Shown one piece after another: positions 8,239-17,524 of a DNA stretch of 64,000 bases (its first letter is position 1; every line of letters begins with the position of its first letter). The translations under genes and the position numbers were made by a program. Below the pieces are notes generated by a model. That model was not told where the DNA came from. It saw only the letters and a program-made list of their open reading frames with translations, and searched no databases. Source of the stretch: Patulibacter minatonensis DSM 18081 (GTDB lineage Bacteria > Actinomycetota > Thermoleophilia > Solirubrobacterales > Solirubrobacteraceae); NCBI RefSeq assembly GCF_000519325.1, contig NZ_KI912613.1, forward strand, positions 585,836-649,835, written 5' to 3'.

Positions 8239-9216
8239 CTACGCCCGGTGCTCGTGGCCGCGCACGGCGACCGGCGCGCCGTCCCGGAGCATCCGGACGC
8301 CCGGGGACTCGCCGGCCCCCGGCTCGCGGACGACGCCGACCCAGGTGATCCCGGACAGGCGGTCCGCGAGGGTCGGCGGTGCGGTGACCAGCAGCTCGAA
8401 GTCCTCGCCCGCCGACGCAGCGTGCACCATGGGGTCGCGCCCGAGCGCGCGGGCGACGTCCGCCACGCCGGCCTGGAGCGGCAGCAGATCGAGGTCGACG
8501 TCGAGGACGACGCCCGAGGCGCGTCCGACGTGCGCGGCGTCGGTCGCCGCCCCGTCGGAGAGGTCGATGCCACAGCGGACCCCGGCCTCGTTCAGCGCGA
8601 GCCCGGCCTCCAGCCGCGGACGGGGGCGCAGGTAGCGCTCCAGCAGCCGTCCGTGGACGGCGTCGTCGAGCGCGCCGCGGTCGGCGTCCCCCAGGACGAG
8701 CGCGAGGCCGGCCCCGCTGCCGCCGAGGGCCCCGGTGACGCCGACGCGGTCGCCGGGCCACGCGCGGTCGCGTCGCAGCAGGGCGTCGCTGCCCGACGCC
8801 CAGCCGACGACGGTGACGGTCATCACGAGCGCCGGCCCGGAGGTGACGTCGCCGCCGGCGACGGTGGTGCCGGTGCGGGCCGCGAGGGCCTCGAGACTGC
8901 GGACGGCGCGCAGCACGTGGTCGTCGTCCCAGTCGGCGGGGACCGTCAGCGCGACGTAGGCCTCGCCCGCGGCCACGCCCATGGCGGCGAGGTCCGAGAG
9001 GGCGGTCGCCAGGGCGCGGTGGCCGACGACCTCGGGCGTGCTCAGCGGGTGCCGGTCGGGCAGGTGGACACCGAGCACCGTGGTGTCGGTGCTCGTGACC
9101 GCGACCGCTCCCGCGGGGCGGACGACCGCGGCGTCGTCGCCGGGGCCGATCAGGAGGCGTCCGTCGCGGGCCTTCAGCCCGGCGGTGAACGCCTGGATCA
9201 GTGCGCGTTCGCCCAC
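8239..9216 (-). CDS. thiL: Thiamine-monophosphate kinase
   Basis: 325 residues, normal for ThiL, which phosphorylates thiamine monophosphate with ATP to make thiamine pyrophosphate. Visible family marks are IGPGDDAAV near the N-terminus, TSTDTTVLGVHL, SDLAAMG (ATP/Mg site), GGDVTSGP, GIDLSDGA and SAGEDFELL near the C-terminus. The start is GTG at 9216, where the N-terminus aligns with the family. It lies 93 bp downstream of infA on the same strand. No other thiamine gene is in view. Confidence 0.9.
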   Translation of the reverse strand: MGERALIQAFTAGLKARDGRLLIGPGDDAAVVRPAGAVAVTSTDTTVLGVHLPDRHPLSTPEVVGHRALATALSDLAAMGVAAGEAYVALTVPADWDDDHVLRAVRSLEALAARTGTTVAGGDVTSGPALVMTVTVVGWASGSDALLRRDRAWPGDRVGVTGALGGSGAGLALVLGDADRGALDDAVHGRLLERYLRPRPRLEAGLALNEAGVRCGIDLSDGAATDAAHVGRASGVVLDVDLDLLPLQAGVADVARALGRDPMVHAASAGEDFELLVTAPPTLADRLSGITWVGVVREPGAGESPGVRMLRDGAPVAVRGHEHRA

Positions 9217-9309
9217 GGTCGGAGAGCTCGGTGGGGACCCGGAGCGGGTCGGAGGGAGCGCGCGGGACCGGTTCGACGCACGGTCGTGCGCCGCGTCCCG
9301 ACCGGCGTC

Positions 9310-9528
9310 CTACCGGTGGCGGTAGACGATGCGCGCGCGGCTGAGGTCGTACGGCGAGACCTCGACGCGGACCCGGTCGCCCGGGAGGATGCGGATGCGG
9401 AAGCGTCGCATCTTGCCGGCGACGTGTCCGAGGACCTCGTGGCCGTTGTCGAGCTGCACCTTGAACATCGCGTTCGGCAGGGCCTCGACGACCTCGCCCT
9501 CGAACTCGACTTTGTCTTCTTTGGCCAT
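9310..9528 (-). CDS. infA: Translation initiation factor IF-1
   Basis: 72 residues forming one S1-like OB fold; it begins [19 protein letters not shown] and ends RARIVYRHR, typical of IF-1, which binds the 30S A site during initiation. It lies apart from any ribosomal-protein cluster, between thiL and the penicillin-binding protein, whereas in most bacteria infA is in or near the spc/alpha region. A second copy elsewhere cannot be excluded. A -10 box (TACCGT, complement of 9536-9541) is 7 nt upstream of ATG, so the transcript is probably leaderless. Confidence 0.95.
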   Translation of the reverse strand: MAKEDKVEFEGEVVEALPNAMFKVQLDNGHEVLGHVAGKMRRFRIRILPGDRVRVEVSPYDLSRARIVYRHR

Positions 9529-9577
9529 CCGACCTACGGTACCAAGGCCCGGAGGCCCGACGCGGAGCGCCTACCAC

Positions 9578-9607
9578 GCGCATCGCCTGCCATGGCGGGG
9601 GATGCGC
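9578..9607 (-). terminator. Hairpin after the penicillin-binding-protein gene
   Basis: GCGCATC at 9578-9584 pairs with GATGCGC at 9601-9607; the inner bases CCTGCC and GGCGGG can extend the stem. It sits 21 bp past the stop of the gene ending at 9628 and upstream of the infA -10 box, so it would insulate infA from read-through. Confidence 0.5.
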
Positions 9608-9627
9608 CGGCCGGACCGGCGCCCCGC

Positions 9628-11709
9628 CTACGGCGTCGGCGAGGTGTCGTAGGTCTGACCGGTCCCGGTGCCACCGGCGTCGCCGGTGCCGTCGACCGTG
9701 TTGCCGTACTGGTCGACGGTGTTCCCGTACTGATCGGTCGTCGTGGTGCCGGCGGAGCCCGACTTGCCACCGGGGCGGCCCTTCGTGCCCTTGAACGGCA
9801 CGAGCCCCTGGAACTGGCCGCAGAAGTCGCCGTGCGCTCCGGCCATGTACTCCTTCCAGATCGGCGCCGAGACGCTGGCGCCCTGGATGTTGCCGCCGGC
9901 CTGGGTGGTCGAGACGATCGTCTTGCGGGACGTCGGGTACCCGACCCAGACCGCGGTGGCCAGCCGCGGGGTGAAGCCCGCGAGCCACACGTCGCTCGGG
10001 CCGTCGGTCGTGCCGGTCTTTCCGCCCGCGGGGCAGCCGAAGTCGGCCGAGGCCGCCGTGCCGCCCTTGATGTCGGCCTGGAGGATGCGGTTGACCTCGG
10101 ACGCGACGTCCTGCGGGATCGCGCGGGTCCGGCGGACCGGCTGCGGGCGCTTGACGTCGCCGTTCTCGAACTCGACCTTCGTGATCGCGCGCGGCGTGAC
10201 GCGCATGCCGCCGTTGGCGATCGTCGCGTAGACGCGGGCGATCTCCATCGGGCTGACGCTCGCCGAGCCGAGCGACTCGGACGGCAGCGACTGGAGCTTC
10301 GACGTGATGCCCATCGCCCGGGCGGTCTTCGTGACGTTCTTCATGCCGACGTCGAGACCGAGCTGGAAGAAGACCGTGTTGACCGACTTCAGGGTCGCGG
10401 TCTTCAGGTCCATCGACCCGCCCTTGCTGCTCTCGCCCGCGAAGTTCTTGACGACGCCGGTGCCGTACTGCGGCGGGATCGGGATCGATCCCGGCGCCGG
10501 GTAGCTCGTGCTCGGGCTGATGCCCTGCTCGAGCGCGGTCGTCAGCACGATCGTCTTGTAGGTCGAGCCCGGCTGACGGCGACCCTGCGTGGCCAGGTCG
10601 TACTGGTTGCTGCCGAACTGCGTGGACCCGGTCGAGGCCTCGATGTCGCCCGTGGCGGGGTCGAGCGTGACGATCGCGGCCGACGGGTCGCCGGCCTTCG
10701 GGTTCAGCTTGTCGGACATCGCCTTGCGCGCGAGGTCCTGCTTCTTCAGGTCGAGCGTCGTGTAGACCTTCAGCCCGCCCTGGGCGACCCGCTTCTTGCC
10801 GTACTTCTGGACGAGGATGTTGCGGACGTAGTTCAGGAAGAAGCGCTCGCGCTTGTTCGTGTAGTAGCTGCCGCCCTTCTTGACGCCGAGCGGCTTCTCC
10901 TGCGCCTCGAGCGCCTCGGACGTCGAGATGTACCCCTGCGCCGCCATGCGGCCGATGACGTCGTTGCGGCGGCGCAGCGCGCCCTCCGGGTTGACGTACG
11001 GGTTGTAGTCCGTCGGCGCCTGCGGCAGGCCGGCGATCATCGCGGCCTGCGGGAGCGTCAGCTTCTTCGCCGTCGTCTTGAAGTACACGCGGGCGGCGGC
11101 CTCGACGCCCTTGATGGCCTGGCCGCCGTAGGTGCCGTACGGCGCGGTGTTCAGGTAGGTCGTCAGGACCCACGTCTTGCCCTCGCGCCCGGGGTGGCGG
11201 TCCTCGAGCTGCTGGGCGAGCTTCGCCTCGCGGATCTTGCGCTTCAGGCTCGAGGTGGTGTCCTTCGTCCACAGGTTGCGGATCAGCTGCATCTCCAGCG
11301 TGGACGCGCCCTCCGCGTTGCCGCCCTCGGAGATGTTGCGGGTCGCCGCGCGGAAGATGCCCTCGACGTCGACGCCGGAGTGCTCGTAGAAGCGGCGGTC
11401 CTCGACCGCGACCGTCGCGTTGCGGACGAGGTCGGTCATCTCGCTCGTGCGGACCTTCTCGCGCAGCACCGGGCCCGGCAGGTAGCCGAGCTTCGTGCCG
11501 TCCTTGGCGTAGACGACCGACGGCGCGCCGGGGTCGACCTGATCCATCTCGTTCAGGTCGACGGAGTCGGCGACGCTGACGACGTAGCCGACACCGCCGA
11601 TCGCGCTGACGCCGAGACCGACGAAGACGACGGCGAACAGCACGAGGAGCACCCGTGCCGCACCGCCCTTGGAGCGTCGCTGGCGACGCTTGCGGGCTGC
11701 GTGGGACAT
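9628..11709 (-). CDS. Class A penicillin-binding protein (transglycosylase/transpeptidase)
   Basis: 693 residues. After a basic cytoplasmic start and one membrane helix (about 19-42) comes a GT51 glycan polymerase (catalytic Glu in EDRRFYEHSG, residues 103-112) and a penicillin-binding transpeptidase with all three motifs: STYK (Ser382, Lys385), SVN (442-444) and KTGT (564-567). It polymerises and cross-links peptidoglycan outside the membrane. The C-terminus is a disordered Gly/Thr tail with the short repeat DQYGNTV twice in tandem. ATG 11709 is chosen because it gives the expected short basic leader before the helix; upstream sequence is not protein-like. It is divergent from the gene at 11952. 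Confidence 0.93.
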   Translation of the reverse strand: MSHAARKRRQRRSKGGAARVLLVLFAVVFVGLGVSAIGGVGYVVSVADSVDLNEMDQVDPGAPSVVYAKDGTKLGYLPGPVLREKVRTSEMTDLVRNATVAVEDRRFYEHSGVDVEGIFRAATRNISEGGNAEGASTLEMQLIRNLWTKDTTSSLKRKIREAKLAQQLEDRHPGREGKTWVLTTYLNTAPYGTYGGQAIKGVEAAARVYFKTTAKKLTLPQAAMIAGLPQAPTDYNPYVNPEGALRRRNDVIGRMAAQGYISTSEALEAQEKPLGVKKGGSYYTNKRERFFLNYVRNILVQKYGKKRVAQGGLKVYTTLDLKKQDLARKAMSDKLNPKAGDPSAAIVTLDPATGDIEASTGSTQFGSNQYDLATQGRRQPGSTYKTIVLTTALEQGISPSTSYPAPGSIPIPPQYGTGVVKNFAGESSKGGSMDLKTATLKSVNTVFFQLGLDVGMKNVTKTARAMGITSKLQSLPSESLGSASVSPMEIARVYATIANGGMRVTPRAITKVEFENGDVKRPQPVRRTRAIPQDVASEVNRILQADIKGGTAASADFGCPAGGKTGTTDGPSDVWLAGFTPRLATAVWVGYPTSRKTIVSTTQAGGNIQGASVSAPIWKEYMAGAHGDFCGQFQGLVPFKGTKGRPGGKSGSAGTTTTDQYGNTVDQYGNTVDGTGDAGGTGTGQTYDTSPTP

Positions 11710-11951
11710 ACCTGTCGGCCACGATACCCGCCCGAGGGCCGTTCTCCTGCCGGTTGCATCGACGGATGCGCGGTCGAGCGGCGACGGCACCCGCCCGCAC
11801 CCGCCGCCGGGGCGGGTCACGATCAGGCCGGTCGCGGGAGCGGACCGCGATCCGCGATCCGGCCACCCGAGGTGGGGGCGGGCCGCCACCGGGCCGTTCC
11901 GAAGGATCGACGAAGCACGCGCGGCCCCGCGATCCGCAACCATGGGGGCGG

Positions 11952-13430
11952 ATGGGGCGACACACAGAGCTCGAGCGCCCCGCCGTGCTCGAGCCCCTGC
12001 CCGCCCCGCCCGGGTCGCCGGCGCCCGCCCCCGCGACGGTGGTGCCCGCCGCCCCCGCCGCGCCGCTGAGCTGGCGCGACACCGCGCGGGTCGTGTGGCC
12101 GCCGTTCGTGATCACGCGGATCGTCGCGCTGATCGCCGGGCTGCTCGGCACCGCGCTGTGGCCGACCCACGAGGCGTCGGACACGAACGACCCGCTCGGC
12201 CTGACCCGCGGCTTCGGCGAGCTCGGCGACCGCCTGCTGGCGCCGTTCGCGCACTGGGACGCCGTCTGGTTCCTCGACATCGCCAACAACGGCTATCCGA
12301 CGGACTACGCCCCGAGGACCGCGTTCTTCCCGCTCTACCCGGCGATCCTGCGCGTCGGCGACGCGCTGTTCCAGTCGCCGCTGCTCTTCGGGCTCCTCGT
12401 CTCCACCGTCTGCGCGTTCGTCGGCACGATGATCGTCCATCGCCTGGCCGAGCTCGAGCTCGGCCGGCCCGCGGCCCGGATGACCGTCTGGGTGCTGCTC
12501 GTCTTCCCGGGCTCCCTGTGGCTGACGGCCGTCTACTCGGAGGGCCTGTTCCTGCTGCTCTCGGCCGCCTGCCTGTACTTCGCCCGCGAGGGCCGCTGGG
12601 GCCTCGTCGCCGTCGTGGGGGTCCTGGCCGCGACCACCCGCAGCGCCGGCATCGTCCTCGTGGTCCCCGTGCTCGTGTTCGCGTGGCAGCAGCGGCACGC
12701 GCTGCTGGCCCGGGCGGGCGCCGCCAGGGGCCTCGTGCCGGCCACGGCCGGAGGCACGGTGGGCGTCGGCGGATCGGCGTCCCCCACCGGGCCGTCCCGG
12801 CCGACCCCCACCCCGACCGGTCGGCCCGTCCGGCTGATCGACCGGCTGCCGATCCCGGCCCGGGCGGCGCTCGGGCCGCTCCTGGCCGCGGCCGCGGTCG
12901 TCGGCGGCCTCGTGCTCTTCGTGGTCGCCCTGCGGCTCAACGGGTTCGGGTGGCGCGCGACGTTCGACCAGCAGGAGGAGTGGGGCCGGCGCAGCGTCGG
13001 GCCGCTCGACGGGATCGTCCGGGCCGTCGACCACGGCGTCGACGGCGCCCGGCAGGTCGTCGACGCGGCCGGGATCTCGCTCGCCCGCGCCATGCAGGCC
13101 GACTGGATGGACCCGCTGCTGCTCGTGTTCCTCGTCGTCGGGCTCGTGGCGCTCGTCGGCGCCGCCCGACGGCTCCCGCCCGCCTACGCGGCGTACGCGG
13201 GCTGCGCGCTCCTGATGCCGCTCAGCGCCCCCGGGGTCGTCGACGGCACGGCGCCCCTGATGTCGCTCCCGCGGTTCCTCGGGGTCCTCTTCCCGCTGGC
13301 GATGTGGGCCGGCTGGTGGCTCTCCCGCGGCCCGCGACGGCGCACGCGGCAGCTGGCGCTCGGCGCCACGGGCCTGCTGCTCCTGATGCTCGTCTCCGAG
13401 CTGACGGCCCGCTGGATCTTCTTCGCGTAG
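11952..13430 (+). CDS. PIG-V-like membrane mannosyltransferase
   Basis: 492 residues with about nine to ten membrane helices. The first lumenal loop carries FAHWDAVWFLDIANNGYP, followed by TAFFPLYP. The HWD-type acidic motif and the FFPLYP segment are typical of PIG-V/GT-C glycosyltransferases, which use polyprenyl-phosphate sugars to glycosylate lipids or proteins on the outer face. A disordered Pro/Thr-rich loop (about 255-290) interrupts the helices. The ATG at 11952 precedes a Pro/Ala-rich tail and the first helix; frames further upstream look random. The donor and target are not determinable. Confidence 0.75.
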   Translation: MGRHTELERPAVLEPLPAPPGSPAPAPATVVPAAPAAPLSWRDTARVVWPPFVITRIVALIAGLLGTALWPTHEASDTNDPLGLTRGFGELGDRLLAPFAHWDAVWFLDIANNGYPTDYAPRTAFFPLYPAILRVGDALFQSPLLFGLLVSTVCAFVGTMIVHRLAELELGRPAARMTVWVLLVFPGSLWLTAVYSEGLFLLLSAACLYFAREGRWGLVAVVGVLAATTRSAGIVLVVPVLVFAWQQRHALLARAGAARGLVPATAGGTVGVGGSASPTGPSRPTPTPTGRPVRLIDRLPIPARAALGPLLAAAAVVGGLVLFVVALRLNGFGWRATFDQQEEWGRRSVGPLDGIVRAVDHGVDGARQVVDAAGISLARAMQADWMDPLLLVFLVVGLVALVGAARRLPPAYAAYAGCALLMPLSAPGVVDGTAPLMSLPRFLGVLFPLAMWAGWWLSRGPRRRTRQLALGATGLLLLMLVSELTARWIFFA

Positions 13431-13500
13431 CGCCGTCCGGTCGTCGCGCGGCGCCCGGCGGTGGGCCGTCCGGGAGGTCGCTCCGGATACCCTGGGCCCG

Positions 13501-14427
13501 GTGAAGCCGCCCGAGTCGACGACCCCGTCGTCCCCGTCGTCCGCGGAGCAGGGCGCACCGGCCGCGACCGACGGCGCCGCCGTCCCGCCGAAGTACTGGG
13601 GCTGGCAGGGTGCGGCGCTGGCGTTCGTCGCGGCGTTCGGCGCGCTGATCTTCGTGTCGATCCCCGCGGTGGCGATCGGCGACGACACGCCCGGGGCGAC
13701 GGCCGCCGGGTCGGTCGTGAGCTCGATCCTGACGTGCGTCGTCTTCGTCGGGATGCCCGTCCTGATCCTCTCGATGCTCGTGGGTGGCCTGCGCCGGCGC
13801 GACGTCGGCCTCGTGCTCCCGTCGCGGAAGCTGTGGAAGATCCCGCTCTACGCGGCGATCGCCTTCGTCGTCTACCTGCTGCTGTCGAACGGCCTGCGGG
13901 AGCTCCTGGACGCCGGGGACCAGGAGGACGACCTGCCGAAGAAGCTCGGCGCGGAGGGCTCCGCCGCCGCCGGCATCGTCATCGGCATCGCGGTGACCGT
14001 CTTCGCGCCGATCGGCGAGGAGTTCCTGCTCCGCGGCATCGTCTATCCGGGGCTGCGGGACTCGCTGTCGGGCGTGACGTCCAAGTGGACGGCGATCGGG
14101 ATCGCCGCCGTGCTCGACGGGATCCTGTTCGGCGCGCTCCACATCGGCGGCTCGAAGCTGGTCTTCGTCCCGATCCTCGCGGTCTTCGGGATGGCGCTCT
14201 GCCTGCTCTACCAGGCGACCGGCTCGCTCTACGCGAACATCCTCGTCCACGCCACGAACAACACGTTCGCGATCGGGATCGCCCTGGACTGGTCGTTCCT
14301 CGGCGGCCTCGCGCTCTGGGCCTTCGCGGTCACCTGCATCACCCTGATCGCCCTCGCGGCGCGGGCCCTCGAGCTCCGCCTGCCGCCTCCCCGGCCTCGA
14401 CCGGGCGCGGTCGCAGCCCACCGCTGA
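13501..14427 (+). CDS. CPBP-family intramembrane metalloprotease
   Basis: 308 residues with about eight membrane helices. The Abi/CPBP motifs are present: EEFLLRG (paired Glu and Arg), a His in GALHIGGS, and HATNNTF in the last motif, together forming the metal site of this family (Rce1/CAAX protease-like). In bacteria such proteins serve in bacteriocin self-immunity or regulated proteolysis; the substrate here is unknown. GTG 13501 lies 7 nt after a -10 box (TACCCT, 13488-13493), a clear leaderless arrangement that fixes the start. Confidence 0.88.
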   Translation: MKPPESTTPSSPSSAEQGAPAATDGAAVPPKYWGWQGAALAFVAAFGALIFVSIPAVAIGDDTPGATAAGSVVSSILTCVVFVGMPVLILSMLVGGLRRRDVGLVLPSRKLWKIPLYAAIAFVVYLLLSNGLRELLDAGDQEDDLPKKLGAEGSAAAGIVIGIAVTVFAPIGEEFLLRGIVYPGLRDSLSGVTSKWTAIGIAAVLDGILFGALHIGGSKLVFVPILAVFGMALCLLYQATGSLYANILVHATNNTFAIGIALDWSFLGGLALWAFAVTCITLIALAARALELRLPPPRPRPGAVAAHR

Positions 14428-14577
14428 CGGGTCCACGGCCGGCGCGCGGCCGCATCACGGCCCCGACGCCCGGCCGGGACGACGCGACATCCGCCCGACG
14501 ACGCGGCCGCACGCGGACGAGGGAGTTCCCGTATGAGGATCGCGGTACGACCATCCGGACCGGGGTACCATGATGCG

Positions 14578-15585
14578 ATGAAGCCGCGTCGTGTCCCTGG
14601 TCGCAGAGCAGCCCTCGTGACGGCCCTCCCGGCCGCCGCACTGCTGGTCCCGACCGCCGCCCACGCCCAGTCACCCACGACCCCGGCACCGACCACCCCC
14701 GCGCCCGCGCCGGTCCAGACGAAGCTGACGCTCGTCACCGAGAAGGCCCGCACCGGCGAGGTCCTGAAGGGCACGAAGTGGCGGGCCCTCGCGGTCACCG
14801 ACCAGTTCGTCGCCGGGACGAAGGTGCGCGTGTCCTACACCGCGGGCAAGCGCCGCGTCTCCAAGCTGATCACCCTGAAGCAGCAGAAGGACGGCGAGAA
14901 GGGCTACGTCCGCATGGCGCTGCCCAGCAAGGTCGCCAAGAGCTCGCGCGTGGTCGTCCGGGCGTCGATCCCGAACAACATGCCGATCGTCGCGGTCATC
15001 GCGAAGACCCGCGTCGTCCGGCAGGCCACCCCGAACGTCAGCCCGGGAGAGCGCGGCCTCGCCGTCCGCATGCTGCAGGACATGCTGGCGAAGAAGGCCT
15101 ACGTGATCGGCAAGAAGGGCGTGTACGACGCCCGGACCCAGCGCGCCGTGCTCGCGTTCCGCAAGGTCCTGCGGATGGACGCCACGACCCAGGCCAACTC
15201 GGCGGTCTTCCGTCGCCTCGTCGCCGGCAAGGGCACCTTCCACCTGAAGTTCCCGAAGCACGGCCGTCACGTCGAGGGCGACATCGAGCGCCGCGTGCTG
15301 GTCCTCGCCGACAAGGGCAAGGCCATCCGGATCTACCACACGTCGCCGGGCAAGCCGTCGACCCCGACGATCCGCGGCAGCTTCCGCGTGTACATGAAGG
15401 ACCCGGGCACGAACGCCAAGGGCATGTACAAGAGCTCGTACTTCATCCGCGGCTACGCGGTGCACGGCTACCCGTCGGTCCCGGCCGGCTACAGCGCCAG
15501 CCACGGCTGCTTCCGCGTCCCGATGTCCGACGCGGTGAACATCTACAACTTCATGACGCCCGGGATGCCGGTCGACACGTACTAG
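14578..15585 (+). CDS. L,D-transpeptidase with peptidoglycan-binding domain
   Basis: 335 residues. An N-terminal signal peptide (ending about THA-AHAQ, residues 26-32) and a Thr/Pro linker lead to a beta-rich region, a PG_binding_1 helical repeat (about residues 160-215) and a YkuD catalytic domain (about 225-335) with the SHGCFRV active-site motif near the end; Cys is the nucleophile. It makes 3-3 cross-links or attaches proteins to peptidoglycan. The ATG at 14578 follows a -10 box (TACCAT, 14566-14571) by 6 nt, so it is preferred over the upstream in-frame ATG at 14533, which would spoil the signal peptide. Confidence 0.9.
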   Translation: MKPRRVPGRRAALVTALPAAALLVPTAAHAQSPTTPAPTTPAPAPVQTKLTLVTEKARTGEVLKGTKWRALAVTDQFVAGTKVRVSYTAGKRRVSKLITLKQQKDGEKGYVRMALPSKVAKSSRVVVRASIPNNMPIVAVIAKTRVVRQATPNVSPGERGLAVRMLQDMLAKKAYVIGKKGVYDARTQRAVLAFRKVLRMDATTQANSAVFRRLVAGKGTFHLKFPKHGRHVEGDIERRVLVLADKGKAIRIYHTSPGKPSTPTIRGSFRVYMKDPGTNAKGMYKSSYFIRGYAVHGYPSVPAGYSASHGCFRVPMSDAVNIYNFMTPGMPVDTY

Positions 15586-15659
15586 CAAGCGGGCGGGGCC
15601 GGGCGACCGGCCCGGCTGCAGCGGCCCACGCGGGGCGCGCCGCGCGCCGCGCAGCACCC

Positions 15660-15683
15660 ACCGCCGGCCCGAGGGCCGGCGGT
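15660..15683. terminator. Strong bidirectional hairpin
   Basis: ACCGCCGGCCC (15660-15670) and GGGCCGGCGGT (15673-15683) form a perfect 11-bp inverted repeat around a 2-nt centre, followed by CGTCGTT. It lies between the convergent gene ends at 15585 and 15748 and can serve both. Confidence 0.75.
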
Positions 15684-15747
15684 CGTCGTTCCGGGGGCGT
15701 CCGCCCGGGCCGCCCGCGCCAGCCGATCGGCCGGCGCCCCGTCCGGC

Positions 15748-17328
15748 CTACTTCTTCCTGAAGCCGACCGTCGCCGCCTTCCCGGGCGCGGTCGTCGCCG
15801 TGACGCTCAGCTTGTAGCTGCCCTTGCCGAGCCGGCCGAGCGCGATCGTGCCCTTCCCCTTCCGCACGGTCTTGACGAGCGTCTTCACCGTCCTCGAGCC
15901 GCGCTTGACGACGATCCGGACCTGCCCGGCGGCGCTCGCGGTGTAGCTCAGGGTCGTGCCCTTGACCTTCAGGCCGGTGAGCTTGGGCGAGGCGGCCGCG
16001 ACGGTCGTCGTCTTCCCGGGGACGGTGACCGTCGGGCCGGGGACCGGGACGAGCGTCGGCGCAGCAGGCGCCAGCGTGGTGAGCGCGATGTCGGGGCCGT
16101 TCGTCGTGCCGCCGCTCGTGGTGACGACGAACCGGTAGTGGCTGTTGGCGCCCGCCGCGAGGCCCTCGAGCGCCGCGGCGACCTCGGTCTGACCGCGACC
16201 GGCGGCGAGGCTCCTCGGCGTCGTCGCGCTGCCGTACGCGTCGGTCGGGCCGTACTCGACCTTCCACGTGCCGGCGAGGCCCTTCGTGTCGGCGATGCCG
16301 GCGACCGTCGCACCGTTCGTCGTGATGTTCGACGGGGCGCCCGTGATCGCGACCGGGGCCGGACGGAACTCGTCGGCGCCCGCGTCCGGCGCGTCGCCGA
16401 GCGTGCGCGGGTCGCCGTCGACGTCGAGACCGCTCGACCCCGGCGCCGCGCCGGCGGCGTCGATCGTCGGGGAGCCCGCCGCCTGGTGGACGTCGCCGGA
16501 CGCGGCGCCCACGAACAGCGGGGTCGCCGTCGAGTTGCCGCCGCCGTTGACGACGGTCGGGGCTCCCGTCGTCGAGAACGAGGCGAGACGCGCGAACGAC
16601 GATGCGACGTTCAGGGTCGCGGAGTCGGTCGCCTTGACGACGCTCGCGTCGTTCGTCGGCCCGCGCAGGATCGAGCCGGTGACGGTGGCCTGGGCGGAGC
16701 GCCCTGCGACGCTCTCCACGCGGATGCCCGCACCGGTCGCGCCGTTGGCGACCGCGGTCACGTGGTCGAGCTGGGCGCTGACCGACCCGAACGCCGCCGG
16801 ACCGCTGACCTGGACGCCGAAGCCCGATTCGGCGACGAACGAGGAGTCGCGGATCGTGACGAGGTCGCCGTCCATCACACGCGCACCGGAGGCGTTCCCG
16901 ACGGCCCGCGACGAGACGCGCTCGACGACGCTGCCGGCGAACGCGGTCAGCGGCGTCCCGCCGGCGGTGCTGGTCCCGACGAGGTCGACGTCGGAGATCC
17001 GGCCGTAGCTGCCGACCCGCATGCCGAAGACATCACCGAACGTGATCGTCGGCCGGGGCTGTCCCGCCTGCCCGTGGACGTACGACCCGCTCGGCGACGT
17101 CACCTGGGTGGGCTGGGTGTACGAGCCCGGCGTGAGCACGATCTCGTCGCCCACGGCGGCGCCGGTCAGGGCGGCACCGAGCGTGCAGGGCGTCCCGACG
17201 GGGCAGGCCCCGGACGACGCACCGGTGGGCGCGGCGTACCGGACGGCCGCGCCGGCGGTCGCAGCGGTCGCGGGCAGGGCGGCGCCTGCGACGAGCGCGA
17301 CGACGAGGATGCGGGGTGAGCGGGCCAT
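15748..17328 (-). CDS. Secreted right-handed beta-helix protein
   Basis: 526 residues. A signal peptide (about 1-28, ending TAGAA) is followed by a pectate-lyase-like repetitive region (about 30-300; CTLGAAL, VTIRDSSF, LDHVTAVANG and other helix-turn segments), a DADGDPR/GADEF motif often closing such helices, a fibronectin-like region (about 310-420) with the segment VEYGPTDAYG, and a C-terminal beta-rich stretch ending in a basic Lys-rich tail. This combination is common in large secreted proteins of soil actinobacteria. Polysaccharide binding is possible, but no catalytic residues can be assigned. ATG 17328 gives a clean signal peptide. Confidence 0.72.
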   Translation of the reverse strand: MARSPRILVVALVAGAALPATAATAGAAVRYAAPTGASSGACPVGTPCTLGAALTGAAVGDEIVLTPGSYTQPTQVTSPSGSYVHGQAGQPRPTITFGDVFGMRVGSYGRISDVDLVGTSTAGGTPLTAFAGSVVERVSSRAVGNASGARVMDGDLVTIRDSSFVAESGFGVQVSGPAAFGSVSAQLDHVTAVANGATGAGIRVESVAGRSAQATVTGSILRGPTNDASVVKATDSATLNVASSFARLASFSTTGAPTVVNGGGNSTATPLFVGAASGDVHQAAGSPTIDAAGAAPGSSGLDVDGDPRTLGDAPDAGADEFRPAPVAITGAPSNITTNGATVAGIADTKGLAGTWKVEYGPTDAYGSATTPRSLAAGRGQTEVAAALEGLAAGANSHYRFVVTTSGGTTNGPDIALTTLAPAAPTLVPVPGPTVTVPGKTTTVAAASPKLTGLKVKGTTLSYTASAAGQVRIVVKRGSRTVKTLVKTVRKGKGTIALGRLGKGSYKLSVTATTAPGKAATVGFRKK

Positions 17329-17524
17329 GGGGGTCCTTCCTGGCGGTGGTCGCTGCAACCTAGGTGGCGCCACCGGCCCCGAGGTCCCGGATCGGTCCCG
17401 TCCGGACCGACGTCGGACCCCGCGGCCGGCCAGGGGATCGACCGCTGCCCCGGCGGGCGCCGACCGTCGTGGCGGACGGTCGCGGCCCCGCGCTCCGCCG
17501 CCTCCTCGTAGCATCAGCCCCCTG

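Noticed and set aside
9310-9528. infA as part of a ribosomal-protein operon
   Set aside because: No ribosomal-protein, map, adk or secY gene is adjacent on either side; it has its own -10 box.
8123-12289. 1388-residue minus-strand frame covering thiL and the penicillin-binding gene
   Set aside because: It is out of frame with both recognised proteins and consists of Arg/Pro/Gly-rich low-complexity sequence.
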